Assembly: GCF_027580225.2 (NCBI RefSeq)
Contig: NC_073356.2
Coordinates: 13,669,501-13,733,500 of the forward strand
Length of the DNA stretch: 64,000 nucleotides
Direction of reading: 5' to 3'
Origin: Misgurnus anguillicaudatus
Lineage: Eukaryota > Chordata > Actinopteri > Cypriniformes > Cobitidae
Shown here: positions 9,011 through 19,185 of the stretch, in pieces
How positions within the stretch are numbered: the first letter of the stretch is position 1
How the letters are laid out: each line of letters starts with the position of its first letter
Made by a program: the position numbers and the translations under genes
Notes under the pieces: model-generated
Database searches by the model: none
What the model was told of the DNA's origin: nothing
What the model saw: the letters and a program-made list of their open reading frames with translations, nothing else

Positions 9011-10260
9011 CTGTGCCCTTTATTCAATACAGGTTTCATTTATCCAATACATCACATGAATTTATTTAGCCTGAAAAAACATCAGGAAGCCAAATTACTG
9101 CTTATTATAAAAGTATTTATTTAATGCTAAAATACTTTCAGCTATCTCACCTTAATATACAGAAACAACTATAAAAGTGATAAATCAAATAAATGAGCAA
9201 CGCTCACTAACAAATGCATTCGTTTTTAAGCAAATCTGTAACTGATGGGAAAGTTAAGGAAACCCAAGTTATTCTTGTGACTATGAGCACCTTTAATTCC
9301 AGGTGTAAAACAGATCCAGTGGTGGGGATATCGCTGGCACTGCGGGTGTTAAGTTGATCTTAATATTCGTTGAAAAAGGAAATCGTCACCTTTAGAAAGA
9401 CGACTACTGTGACAAGTTGCGGGTGCCAACGTGTGATTAGCATATGACAAATGCACACAAACATTGATGGGTCCTATCGCACGCTACTACTGATCCAATA
9501 ACAAAAACTCTGATAAATAAAAACAAGTTTGAAACACGCCAAACTCCAAATGACAAGAGTGATTACACTCACCTTTTTTAAGTGAAAGTGCTAAACTAAA
9601 ACCAACATCCAATGACAAGTCATATATTTCATTATTCACTTCCCAACGTTGGGAGATTTTTGTCCAATTCAATTCAAGAGGTTTTCACTAAAAACACAAA
9701 AATGTTATTGTTGATGTGCTGCCCAAATGCATTATGGCTAAATGTGTTAACTAAATGAATGAGATTTTAACGTTTTCTTGAGAAACCACATTTTAAGTTG
9801 GTGATATGTGGGTGGTTGCCAAGCTGTTCCAACTGTGTGTGGTTGCAATGTCATGACTAGGTGTTTGTGTGGTTACTTAAAATCCCAGCTCTACATGGTT
9901 TGGCTCCCTCCTTGATTTCATCATCTGAATACCAATCACTGAGAAAAATAATGGCGCTTCTCTTATCTACAAGTCGCGCAAGAATGATGTCCTAGATGTT
10001 TCTTCAATTTCCTGGCCTCAAAGCTTATTCATTCACTTGTGTGGCAAACGCTTTTAGCGACCTACAAATGAGAAACATTTCTGGCCTACATCCAACATTT
10101 CTGTTACGAGCTAACAGTTTGAGTTTGCTTTAACAATTAAAGTCACTATTTGAAATACTATATAATTTATGCACACGTATCTTTTATTTTGCGCACAACA
10201 AACAACCAAAAAGATAGTCATCAAACAAAGAGTATTTTTCCTGAAGAAAAGCCTCACCAA
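9011..10260. other. Non-coding stretch, nothing recognised
   Basis: AT-rich sequence without splice-bounded frames, clear inverted termini or simple repeats. Short open frames here look like chance. Confidence 0.5.
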
Positions 10261-10263
10261 ATG

Positions 10264-10572
10264 ATGGCTATGTCCGAAATAGCCCCCTATACCCTCATTC
10301 ATGATTGCCGACATTAGTCCACTAATATAGTTCACTCAAAAGAGTGATTGAAAAAGATTCGAACACTTAAGCTCGCTGGAAGCACTGCAGTGCGGGCACC
10401 ATTTTTCGTCAAGGAACAAGCATTTATTATTACTCAATATTGCGGTGCATCGTGGGTTTGCATGAGTAATGTTTTAGTAATGTCCACTTTGATTTTAAAC
10501 ACAACTAAAAATGGATGTTCCCTCAAATAGTGCATTATTTAAGGGTATAGGGCGTTATTTTAAACACAGCCA
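10264..10572. mobile_element. Degenerate MITE of the 'GTCCGAAAT-CCCTATACCCT' type
   Basis: The left end (ggctatgtccgaaatagccc, then ccctataccctc) pairs with the right end (agggtatagggcg, then aaacacagcc). About 310 bp. The ends are of a kind widespread in teleosts. No clear target duplication. Confidence 0.6.
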
Positions 10573-10824
10573 ATATCAGTTTCCAAACATGCAACAAAAC
10601 GGGTCAGCGAACACAAAAGAGAAAGAGTCAACAATGACCAGAATGTGTCGGACCTTATCTTTCACTTCGATTTTATTCCTTGTTTCTCTTTTTCCTTCCT
10701 CAAGGGTGTAAAAAGAGACGTTTCCCGTGTCACCCAAGCTCAGACGACCTTTGACCCTTCTTATCGCAGGCCGAGCACTGAGTGATGATACGTGTCTGAG
10801 TTTAAATATTCCACATTTAAACAC

Positions 10825-10825
<1 letters not shown>

Positions 10826-10861
<36 letters not shown>

Positions 10862-10871
10862 GGGGGGGGGG
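10826..10871. repeat. (GT)n microsatellite followed by poly-G
   Basis: About 16 GT units followed directly by about 13 G. The open frame through it on the minus strand is a Thr/His artefact of the repeat. Confidence 0.95.
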
Positions 10872-11759
10872 TTAAATGATCTAGTTTTAAAGTAATTAAA
10901 GCATTGCACTGTATCCGGACCGGCCACTCCATAACTTATCCGATTCACCTCAGGGAGAAGCAAATCAATTAACAGTCTCTTATACCTTTAAACACCTTAA
11001 AATGATATAAACTTGATGAAATCAAATTGTGCATTATGTCTACTTTTTTAAGCAATCATGCTTATAATGTTTATATGGCAGATGACAAAACGGTCAAACC
11101 CCAAGCATCAAGTTGTGTCTGTGGATCGCTTTCTGCAAGTCTTTCTTTCTGTCTGGTTGGCAGCAGGGCAGAGCCAGCGGTACATAATCAGTTCCAGAGT
11201 TTAAAAGGAAAACAAGACCCTTCAGTATCTGTACTGGCATTCTGTCACAAGTCCAGCTCTCCTCTGAGTCTTGCACCTCTTGAGCCAATGCGACTGTTTA
11301 TTTGGTCCGCTTTAACATACAACTTTAGATTATTACAATGACTTCTTAAAGAACCTTTAAAATGGACAAGGCCTTTAGGGATGACAAATTTGTGAAGTTG
11401 AAACGATTAAGGAGTTCAGATGCAAAAGTTGCTAAACGCCTCCTTTGTCAAAACATACTGACCAAATACTCTCAGAACTATTATTTAATTTGTTCGCTTT
11501 AAATCCACTCAATCCCAGACATACCACTTTGTTGGCAGAATCTACTAAACGCCATATTAATTTTTAAGCAAAGTCCTCTAATGGAAGATAAATATGATTA
11601 ACAATTTGGTGCCCAAAACATCAGTGGACCACATTTAATCTTGTGTCTGTTGTGACTTGGATTATCCAAATGTGGCAGTGACTTGGATCACAGCGCCCTG
11701 TAATGTGTGGTCAGTTTCTTCATTTTTACATTCTGAGTTTAATCATGTTTATGGCGGAG
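10872..11759. other. Non-coding stretch, nothing recognised
   Basis: No exon-like segment or element termini found. A 104-codon open frame at 11027-11341 has no splice context or recognisable motif and is regarded as chance. Confidence 0.5.
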
Positions 11760-12260
11760 GTTCCCTTTTTAAAGACGGTTACATGAGTACTTACACGAGT
11801 AAGTATGGTGGCACAAAATAAAACGTGGTAATTTTTTAAGCACTCAGTTTACAGCACTTCGACCTCGGGCGCAGTAATATTGACGGAAGTTTGTGCGAGA
11901 GGGGGAGTAGTCAGGAGTGATGTTACTGCACGCCAAGGTCGAAGTGCTGCAAACTAAGTGCTCTTCCGCCATACAATATAGTACTCAGTTTTTATCCGCA
12001 TTAAAAAATCTTACTTACTGGTATAACTACTCATGTAACAGTCTTTAAACAGGGAAAATATGGAAGTGTTTGGTGGCACCTAAATTCATCCCTTTTTGGA
12101 TCCTAAGGAATGAATGGGACTAGGCTAAATGCTAACGCATTCACGACACACTGTACAAAGATTAAGTGCACACATTGAAAACAGATAGGTATGTATTCAT
12201 TTGTCTAAGTTGATGGAAGAACATAGTAAAATATTGAAAAACGGTGGTGTTTTCCTTTAA
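11760..12260. mobile_element. Family A MITE, long variant with central hairpin
   Basis: Shares with other copies the segments cattcacgacacactgtac, gataggtatgtattcat and a right end gtgttttcctttaa (TTAA 12257-12260). About 11835-11985 is a hairpin (cagcacttcgacct against aggtcgaagtgctg). It ends in ttccgccatacaatatagt, as does the hairpin near 740. The left boundary is uncertain. Confidence 0.65.
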
Positions 12261-12984
12261 CTTCTCAATTCCATTCCCAATAGGAGTTGCATGACTTATA
12301 CAAAAACATTAAATACAATTGTATTCAACTAAAAACAAACTTTAGAGACCACAAGACATCAATAACAGCCGAAATGGTCTACAAGCACAGAGATTGTCAC
12401 TTGACCTTTCCTCTTTAGAAATAAGTCTGCCAGGGTAAGAATGCACACTTGTATAGACCAGACCAAACCAGAGCCTGCAGAGCAGGCAGAACTTCAAAGC
12501 AGCAAACCGCGTGTGTTTGGGCAGCTGCGGATTCTTCGGCTTAAACTTCAAACCAGCGGAAAAAAGATCCTGCCAAACTCCAACAGCAGGATCTCAAAAG
12601 AACACCATACCTGCCAAACACAAGAAACAGGTGACTAAAAAGAAAATACAACCATGACCTGCACTGTCTCAGGTGTCGACTTGAAGTTTAATATTTGTTA
12701 TCAGAAGTGATCTAATCTCGACTACAGCGTTTATACAGGTTCAGCTGGAGTTATGAAACCATCATATGGGCTCACAGTAGCAGCACACAGTGTGTCAATA
12801 CTAAATAGACCAGCATCATTACTTAACAACCTGCCAAACCAGTCCACATACAGGCTCAATGCCAAGGTAAACTGGGAAAGGAGTGGAGTTTTGACCACGT
12901 GTGCCTATGAAATATATGGCAATGTAATACATGTACATGTCAAAATTAAAACGTACAGTACAGTTCATTTGTAGTGTTCCTGTG
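12261..12984. other. Non-coding stretch, nothing recognised
   Basis: No coding or repeat signature seen beyond short chance frames. Confidence 0.5.
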
Positions 12985-13075
12985 TGTCTTGAGACAACAC
13001 AATGGCACTGATATACGTTAAGATATGTCAGTGCAAGATGTTTTTAAATTAAGGCAGCTCAAACATGCATTTTAA
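12985..13075. mobile_element. Element V fragment
   Basis: Contains aagatatgtcagtgcaag and agctcaaacatgcatttta, also diagnostic of the V copies at 26.4 and 54.7 kb. The remainder is lost where element Z begins. Confidence 0.6.
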
Positions 13076-13854
13076 GGGGGCCGCACACCGGACGAGAAGT
13101 GCCGCATTGCGTCTAGGACAACTCGGAGGTATCGTACCCCGAAAGTGCACATTAAATATCGCGAGCTTAGTCAGATAGCATCTACTTCAAATGCAAAATA
13201 TACGTTAGCAGCCAATGTTAATCGCTAACGATTTGGGACAAATATGATGATATTTAAAGGAATAGTCTACCCTTTTGCCATATTAAACTATGTTATTACC
13301 TCAACCTAGACGAATGAATACACCCCTATCTTTTTTCAACGAGTGCACTGTACAGCGTGTTGTGAATGTGTTAGCATTTAGCCTAGCCCCATTCATTCCT
13401 ATGGTCCTTTGGTAAAAAAAAGTTTTATTTTGTGGCACCATACTTACTGGTATAACTCCTCATGTAACAGTCTTTAAATAGGGAAAACATGGAAGTGTTT
13501 GGTGGCTTCCCTGTTTGGTACCATAGGAATGAATGGGTCTAGGCTAAATGCTAACATATTCATGACGCACTGTACGGTGCACACATTGAAAAAAGATAGA
13601 TATGTATTAATTCATCTAAGTTAAGGTAATAACATAGTTTAATACGGAAAAAGGGTAGACTATTCCTTTAATGTTAAACTATGTGAGTGGCGCTCTATGG
13701 CATGACAGGGATTTGAGCAGTGTCCAGAGTCACAGCGGACAGCCGCAGTCAGCTGCCGCCGGTGTTCGTACATTTATAAAAAATATTGTGTTCTGTTTTT
13801 AGATTCATGGCACAATACGACACTGCGCTTCTCGTCCAGTGTGCGACCCCCCCC
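13076..13854. mobile_element. Element Z copy 1, carrying a nested family A MITE
   Basis: Ends are gggggccgcacaccggacga and ctcgtccagtgtgcgacccc. The internal sequence (acaactcggaggtatcgta, then atttgggacaaatatgatg) also occurs in the copy at 39.5 kb. A TTAA MITE occupies 13254-13671. Element Z alone would be about 360 bp. Superfamily not assigned. Confidence 0.8.
13254..13671. mobile_element. Family A MITE, full copy inside element Z
   Basis: TTAA at 13254-13257 and 13668-13671. Termini aaggaatagtctaccctttt and aaagggtagactattcctt. The related Z copy near 39.71 kb reads ...gttatttaatgttaa with a single TTAA at the same point, an unoccupied target. Confidence 0.9.
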
Positions 13855-14118
13855 TCTGGTAGCATTTGTCCGGAAATCAGCCCCTTAAACCTGCCATCAA
13901 CTGTAGCGTAATTTTTGTTTCTTAAACTCAAATTGCACTAAAATCCCTTTTCTAGGATTTTAGGCTACTGCGGATATATTGGGAAGCACCTCACAAGACT
14001 CTGTAGAGAGCTCCTCCCCCAGAGCATTGTCAGTCTTTATCGATTGGTTCTTTTAGCTGGAAGGCGGGTCTTCCGCCGCCAAATGCCATATTGAACATTA
14101 CATTGTCCCCTATTCTTA

Positions 14119-14450
14119 CTGTGCGTTCACAACGCCGGCAGCGAAAGCTTCAAAGTGGCAGGAAGTCATGCATTTTCGATGGGAGCTGCCGGTGGCGAGC
14201 TCTGGTGAGCAGCGGCGCGGGGCGTCTTGGACGGTGTGAGCGTCAAGGAGAGTTTAAATCAGCTCAATTTTATGGTAATGAGCTATGACATTTTCTGTGT
14301 TCTCCCCTACATTTACTCATGTAAAGCTGCTTTGCAACAATTAACAATTGTGAAAAGCTCTATATAAATAAAATTGAATTGAATGACGCAGTTTAGCGGC
14401 AACCAATGAGAAGGCGGAAACTAATGGAAGTCCTCCGCTGCTTGCCATAT
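14119..14450 (-). mobile_element. Element W copy 2, carrying a retroposon tail
   Basis: The segments ctgtgcgttcacaacgccgg, gcggcgagctctggtgagca-like and gcggcaaccaatgagaaggc correspond, in reverse orientation, to the copy at 58665-59386. It is divergent (ggtggcgagctctggtgagc here). About 14284-14386 is foreign sequence. Confidence 0.65.
14284..14386 (+). mobile_element. LINE/SINE 3' tail
   Basis: Shows gtaaagctgctttgcaacaa, caattgtgaaaagctctat, then ataaataaaattgaattga. This is the 3' tail shared by many teleost LINE-mobilised retroposons and ends in ATTGA units. The same tail appears inverted at 60.3 kb. Confidence 0.75.
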
Positions 14451-14554
14451 GAGACGATTCCAGAGAATGCATTTATTCTTAACTACAGATCCGGGGATGT
14501 TGTTGCCAATCATCCCTTCAAATAGGGTTGATTCATGATGCAGTCTCCCCTCGT

Positions 14555-15003
14555 CTTTAGAGAGTTCAGCTTAGCCACTAGTCAGACCATTAAACAAACA
14601 GAGACCGGAACTTAAGTTAATATGCGTCTGATGTCTATACATAAAATTTAATACGCTGTCTGAAGCAAGTCTACATTTACAATAATTTAATCATGAATAC
14701 TAACATTTATGTATGTTTGAGTATAGACGGTTTCATCGGACGCACATGATGCAGATTTACTTCCGGTTTTATTTTTTTAATGGTCTGACCAGTTGCTAAA
14801 CTGATCTCTTGAACAATTACCTCGTCGAAAATAACAAATGTTTTGGTTTCCTAGGTAATCTATGTGTTGTTTTTTGGCTTGTTATATAAATAAACTAAGT
14901 TTAAAGAACTTTGTTGTTATTTATTCTTAGCGGATTTTACCAGAAGTTACGTGCGGACCGCGACAGCCGCTTGCTTATGTTGTTACTGCTGAAACCGTCT
15001 ATA
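14555..15003. mobile_element. Fold-back MITE remnant
   Basis: About 14569-14640 (ccactagtcagaccattaaa ... gcgtctgatgtctata) is complementary to about 14724-14815 (tatagacggtttcatcggac ... atggtctgaccagttgct). A further end, gctgaaaccgtctata, closes at 15003. The termini resemble a teleost MITE starting TATAGACGGTTTCA. Confidence 0.6.
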
Positions 15004-15484
15004 ATTTGAAGATGTGACGATGTAAAGCAGGAGGAGAATTTATGTACGCGTCAGGTCTAGTCGATAAAACACCTCCGCATAGGATACAGTTGTGTATCCC
15101 CGCTTAAATGAGACAATGTAAATTTAGATTTTTATAATCTTATCAAGTTACTGGTTAAGATTTAAATAACATTTATGTCCACATCATTTCACTTGGATTA
15201 CATGCAAGATTCTTGCTCTTCAGATCATTTGACTGTGTCAACAGGATAATCCCCTGGCATTACAAAATCATCATCGAAACACACGTAGGCATACATTCAC
15301 GATACATTATCTAACTGTATTATCACTCAAACTGGCCCAACCAGTATTGCTTATTTCCGAAGTAGTAAAGCTGTCCCTCATCGTTACAAGTCTGTGCGTC
15401 ACTGTAAACCGCAAACAAATCTGTCAGCTGAATGGAAAGTTTGATTAAGGTTGGCTAGGAATATGTTGTTTGTCCTATAGCCTA

Positions 15485-15642
15485 ATTAGCAGAGCATTGT
15501 GTTAGCAGCACAAAAGGGTCACAGGTTTGATACCCAGGGAACATACATACTGATGAAACAATGTATAGATTGAATGCACTGTACTGCAGATGGATTAAAG
15601 CATCTGCCAAATGCTAAAATGTTAAGATGTAGGCCACAGCAG
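15485..15642 (+). mobile_element. tRNA-derived SINE, degenerate
   Basis: An A-box-like agcagagcattgtgttagca and B-box-like ggtttgatacccagggaac are followed by tgtatagattgaatgcactg and the tail taaagcatctgccaaatgct. This order is typical of cyprinid tRNA SINEs. Box bases deviate from consensus, so it is probably old and inactive. Confidence 0.8.
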
Positions 15643-17060
15643 CCTTTTATGAAGTTCTACAATCTACTTCAGAAATAAAGAAGCTGGCAAATTCATAACT
15701 CTTTCTAGAAAAAAAAATCAAGAATGACAAACTAGGCTATATGTAGACCCACTCATAAAGTCATGACAAATATAGAAATGGCAAAAATGGCTCATGTTCA
15801 ATATCTCTTGAAATGCAAGACAGAGTCATGCTGGTAACTTAAAGAAAGATTAGCGGTTATGACAGCCGGTGGTACGATTGGACACCAGAGGAGAAAACAC
15901 TGCCATCCACAAATGTTTTTTGCACATTCCTAGCTCTTTTTATTATTTTATTTCACACATGGAGGCACATAAATGTCTCACAGGCCTTTTTCAGTGCATG
16001 GACTTTAACCTCAATGACCTTTCTCCACTTCAAAAAAGACATAAATCCTTTCCATATGCAGGACAGAAATATCTCTGCGAGTAAATGATAGACCACTACT
16101 AGCGTTTAACCAGTCCGTAACACTTCTGGTTAACCGCGGTCGAACGGTGTCTAACCATAAACAATCACTAACAAGCCATGCAATAACATTTACGCTAATG
16201 TTTTTGTGCATGTACAAGCTCCTCCCCTTCCCACAATGCTCCAGACATCCCACGAGGGTCACATGGGACACTTGACTCCCAGATTTCCAGTCCACAATTA
16301 AGGCGCAATAATGTGGCCGGCGCCTGCATGAACCGAAGTCTCTCTCTCTCTCTCTCTCGCCAGTCTTTACACAGTGCTGTTATGCTGATGGTGCATTGGG
16401 GTAAAGGGAGGGTGGTATAGAAAAACAGCCATCCATTCAGCCTAGCCAAAAGACAAGGTCTAATGAGTTTACAGAGACCAGGAGAAACACACATAACTCA
16501 GCACAGGCATCTCCTCTGAACAAGAAGTGGCAGACAGTGATGGAGGCTGGAAGCATAGTGACGATTTCAGGAGAAAAGCAGCCTACTGCCTTTTCTGACA
16601 CGGCACATTTTAGTCCCACATGGTCTTGGTGCAATGACAGAGGCAGTAAAATCAGAAACAGAAGAAAAACAAATAGTAAGAGGAGGTTATTTATTTGCTC
16701 AAATGGAGAAACTGTTACATTCTTGGCTTTTGTGGCACAGACAAATGCTTGAACTTTTGAGGTCGATCAAGCAGCACTCTCACTATAAAATCCCAGACAA
16801 TGCCAATATATCTCTTATTCCCAAAACGCTACACTCTACCCTTCCAAATCCGGTGCATATGGAGTCATAAATTCATTTTGTACTGCTGAAAACCATCTGA
16901 AGTATTAAACATAACATTTATGACAGACAGACAGACTTCAAGCAGAGAGAAGGTACAGAAACAGAGATCTGCATTCAAACCATCACATACACACACATAT
17001 ACACACACACACAGTCTCTGCACTCTCACCTAATTTAGCCAGAGGATGACAGCACATCAG
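15643..17060. other. Unique non-coding stretch with small microsatellites
   Basis: No exon or element recognised. Contains (TC)10 at 16339-16358, short GACA units at about 16921 and CA-rich sequence at about 16985-17015. Confidence 0.5.
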
Positions 17061-17075
17061 TCTGCACGGCTGAAA

Positions 17076-17320
17076 AAAGAGAGAGCGAGGGAGCGACGAA
17101 GAAAAAGAGACGGAAAGAGAAAAGAGAGAGGCAACAGCAGGTCAAGAGAATGGCACAGGTCCTGGCAATGACACTACGATATGATGGAAGAGGAAATTGA
17201 GAGCAGACATTGAAGAGCATAGAGAGAGAGGGAAAGAAAGAGAGAGAGCAAATGAGAGAGAGAGAGAGAGAAAACAAGTGCTACAGTGGAGACGACAAGA
17301 AAAAAAAACAAGAAAATACA
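17076..17320. repeat. Purine-rich (GA/GAAA) tract, about 245 bp
   Basis: Long plus-strand polypurine segment with imperfect GA and GAAA units, interrupted near 17140-17200. It can in principle form triplex (H-DNA) structures. It generates spurious serine/leucine-rich frames on the minus strand. Confidence 0.8.
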
Positions 17321-17479
17321 GTGAGAGAAGGTCAAACTAGAACACATCCTCCCAGAGTACACAGACTCACTGTGGCCCAATCACAGCCTCTTAAAATAGC
17401 CGCAGTTATTTCAGAGAAAGAGTCTGGTAACCTTTTACCCACAAAATCACTCCTTCACACTTACATTATAAACAAGCCT

Positions 17480-17770
17480 TTCAAATTACAAGCATTTACA
17501 TACGGTAATGGAGAAGTGCCTCTACTGCCTGGCCTAGCTGGGCACAGCTGATCAATGGTGCGGATATGCAAACAAGATTAAAGTCCGTCCCTTAAGCCCA
17601 AAGGTCAAGGCGAATAATCGTCCATTGATTATTCTTCATATCCTGGCTGGGCCGATGGCGACAGTGCTAATGTCAGCTGATTAAGGTGCGGGGACATGTT
17701 TTGCCCCGCGCCACTCGATAAGCAATCGGCATGAATCAACAACCGTTGCTCGCACCTCGCGCAGATCTAC
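17480..17770. promoter_or_regulatory. Candidate enhancer-like non-coding block
   Basis: Non-repetitive stretch between repeats with clustered factor-site look-alikes: gatatgcaaac (POU-type), ccattgattattc and agctgattaagg (homeodomain-type), cccaaaggtcaagg (nuclear-receptor half site). It resembles conserved developmental non-coding elements in character only. No cross-species comparison was possible. Confidence 0.3.
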
Positions 17771-17869
17771 ACGCACTCAACTTCAGTTGCAAGAGAGTGA
17801 ACAAGCATACTAGATTATAGAGTAAGAATTTGATACAAAAAAAATGAGTGATGGAAAGTAAAAATAAAT

Positions 17870-18366
17870 GCCAGCAGCCATATCACCCTGTAGCCCAAGA
17901 CAGCTTGCACACTAAAGCTAAGTAGGGTTGAGCCTGGTCAGTACTTGGATGGGAGACCTTCTGGGAAAACCAGGTTGCTGCTGGTTGAGATGTAAGTGAG
18001 ACCAGCAGGGGGTGCTCACCCTGTGGCCTGTGTGGGTCTTAACACCGCAGTATAGTGATGGGGACACTAAACTGTCAAAAAGCACCGTCTTTCGGATGAG
18101 ACGTTAAACCGAGGTTCTGACTCTCTGTGGTCATTAAAAATCCCAGGATGTCATTCGATAAAGAGAATGGGTGTCCCCCGGCATCCTGGCTAAACTTGCC
18201 CATTGGCCTACTAATCATCCCCCATTTACAAAAAATGTCTGCCGTCGCATCATCCTGGTGGATGCTGCACATTGGTGGTGGTTGAGGAGATTCCCCCATT
18301 CATATGTAAAGCGCTTTGAGTGCTGCAGAAAAGCGCTATATAAATATAACAAATTATTATTATTAA
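17870..18366 (+). mobile_element. SINE3-type element, 5S rRNA-derived head
   Basis: The first about 115 bases match vertebrate 5S rRNA. The internal promoter is recognisable: A box aaagctaagtagggttgagc, then the C box within gtcagtacttggatgggaga. The body has the gtctttcggatgagacgtta segment and the tail agcgctatataaat followed by ATT units, the layout described for zebrafish SINE3. It is full length in outline, but the C box and head carry substitutions. The poly-purine start is lost in AT-rich flank. It is not a functional 5S gene. Confidence 0.92.
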
Positions 18367-18835
18367 ATGCATTACACGCCAAGTGACAGTCTTTTATAAT
18401 GAGTCCTCTAATTACTATAAATCACACAAAAGTCACGAATTTAAAAAAAACTGCTGACACATAACGGTTCATTTTCTTACACTTAACACGTTAACAAAAT
18501 AGCTTAAGAAAAGAAATTAACTCATGTTTTAATATAAACTCATGTTTTCAAAGGGAGGTTATTGATGGAAGTTAATTCAAACAAGATTCAAGATTGAAAT
18601 TTGGAATTTTGATTTTGTTCATTCAAGAAATATGGCATAGAAGGGCAAACGATCAAATAAATTAGAAAACAATAAAATATAAATGAATTTAAAATAAATG
18701 GCAAACATTAATAATAAGAATGCATAATAACAAGTCAATAAAACGGCACACAAGGTAAACAATAAGGGCGCTCTCGTGCAGAAACTCAATATGCGCAGCA
18801 GAAGTACATGACACATGCAGCTCCAGCATATTTCG
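18367..18835. other. AT-rich stretch, nothing recognised
   Basis: Low-complexity A/T-rich sequence after the SINE. No termini or exons seen. Confidence 0.5.
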
Positions 18836-19185
18836 CTGTTTCTCAATTCCAAGAACGCAAAGAACGGACTTGCGTTCTCGCGAAGACTGGTCTTGCCAGG
18901 CGATCTTGGAAGAATGAACTCAGAAGGTTGCGACTTGCGAGAACACAGAATGCACTTGTGAGAATTGAGATGTGTCCGATCTTCCTGTTGGTCACCTGAA
19001 CTCCCCAGATTTCAACGCGCAAGTCTGCACTCGATGCATCCTCAATATCAAGAACACATCTGGGTACTGTCATGCGTCCTCTGTACTTGTGTTCTTGAGA
19101 ATTGGAATTTAACTTTGACAGTTAATGATGACATAGAGCAAGAACACAAGGACGCAAGATCGCTGAAGAACGCATATTGAAAAAC
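18836..19185. mobile_element. Fold-back MITE with 'TCTCAATTCCAAGAACGC' ends
   Basis: The left end ctgtttctcaattccaagaa pairs with internal and right segments such as tcttgagaattgga and gcgatcttgga-like sequence, with gaacgcatattgaaaaac near the end. About 350 bp, boundaries approximate. Confidence 0.55.

Noticed and set aside
10576..10932. 118-codon minus-strand frame with His-Thr repeat
   Set aside because: Runs through the (GT)n/poly-G microsatellite; the rest has no family resemblance.
15485..15560. tRNA gene
   Set aside because: Only degenerate A and B boxes remain, no cloverleaf closes, and a SINE body follows.
17880..17985. 5S rRNA gene
   Set aside because: The 5S-like part is continuous with a SINE body and LINE-type tail and carries promoter substitutions, so it is a SINE3-type retroposon.
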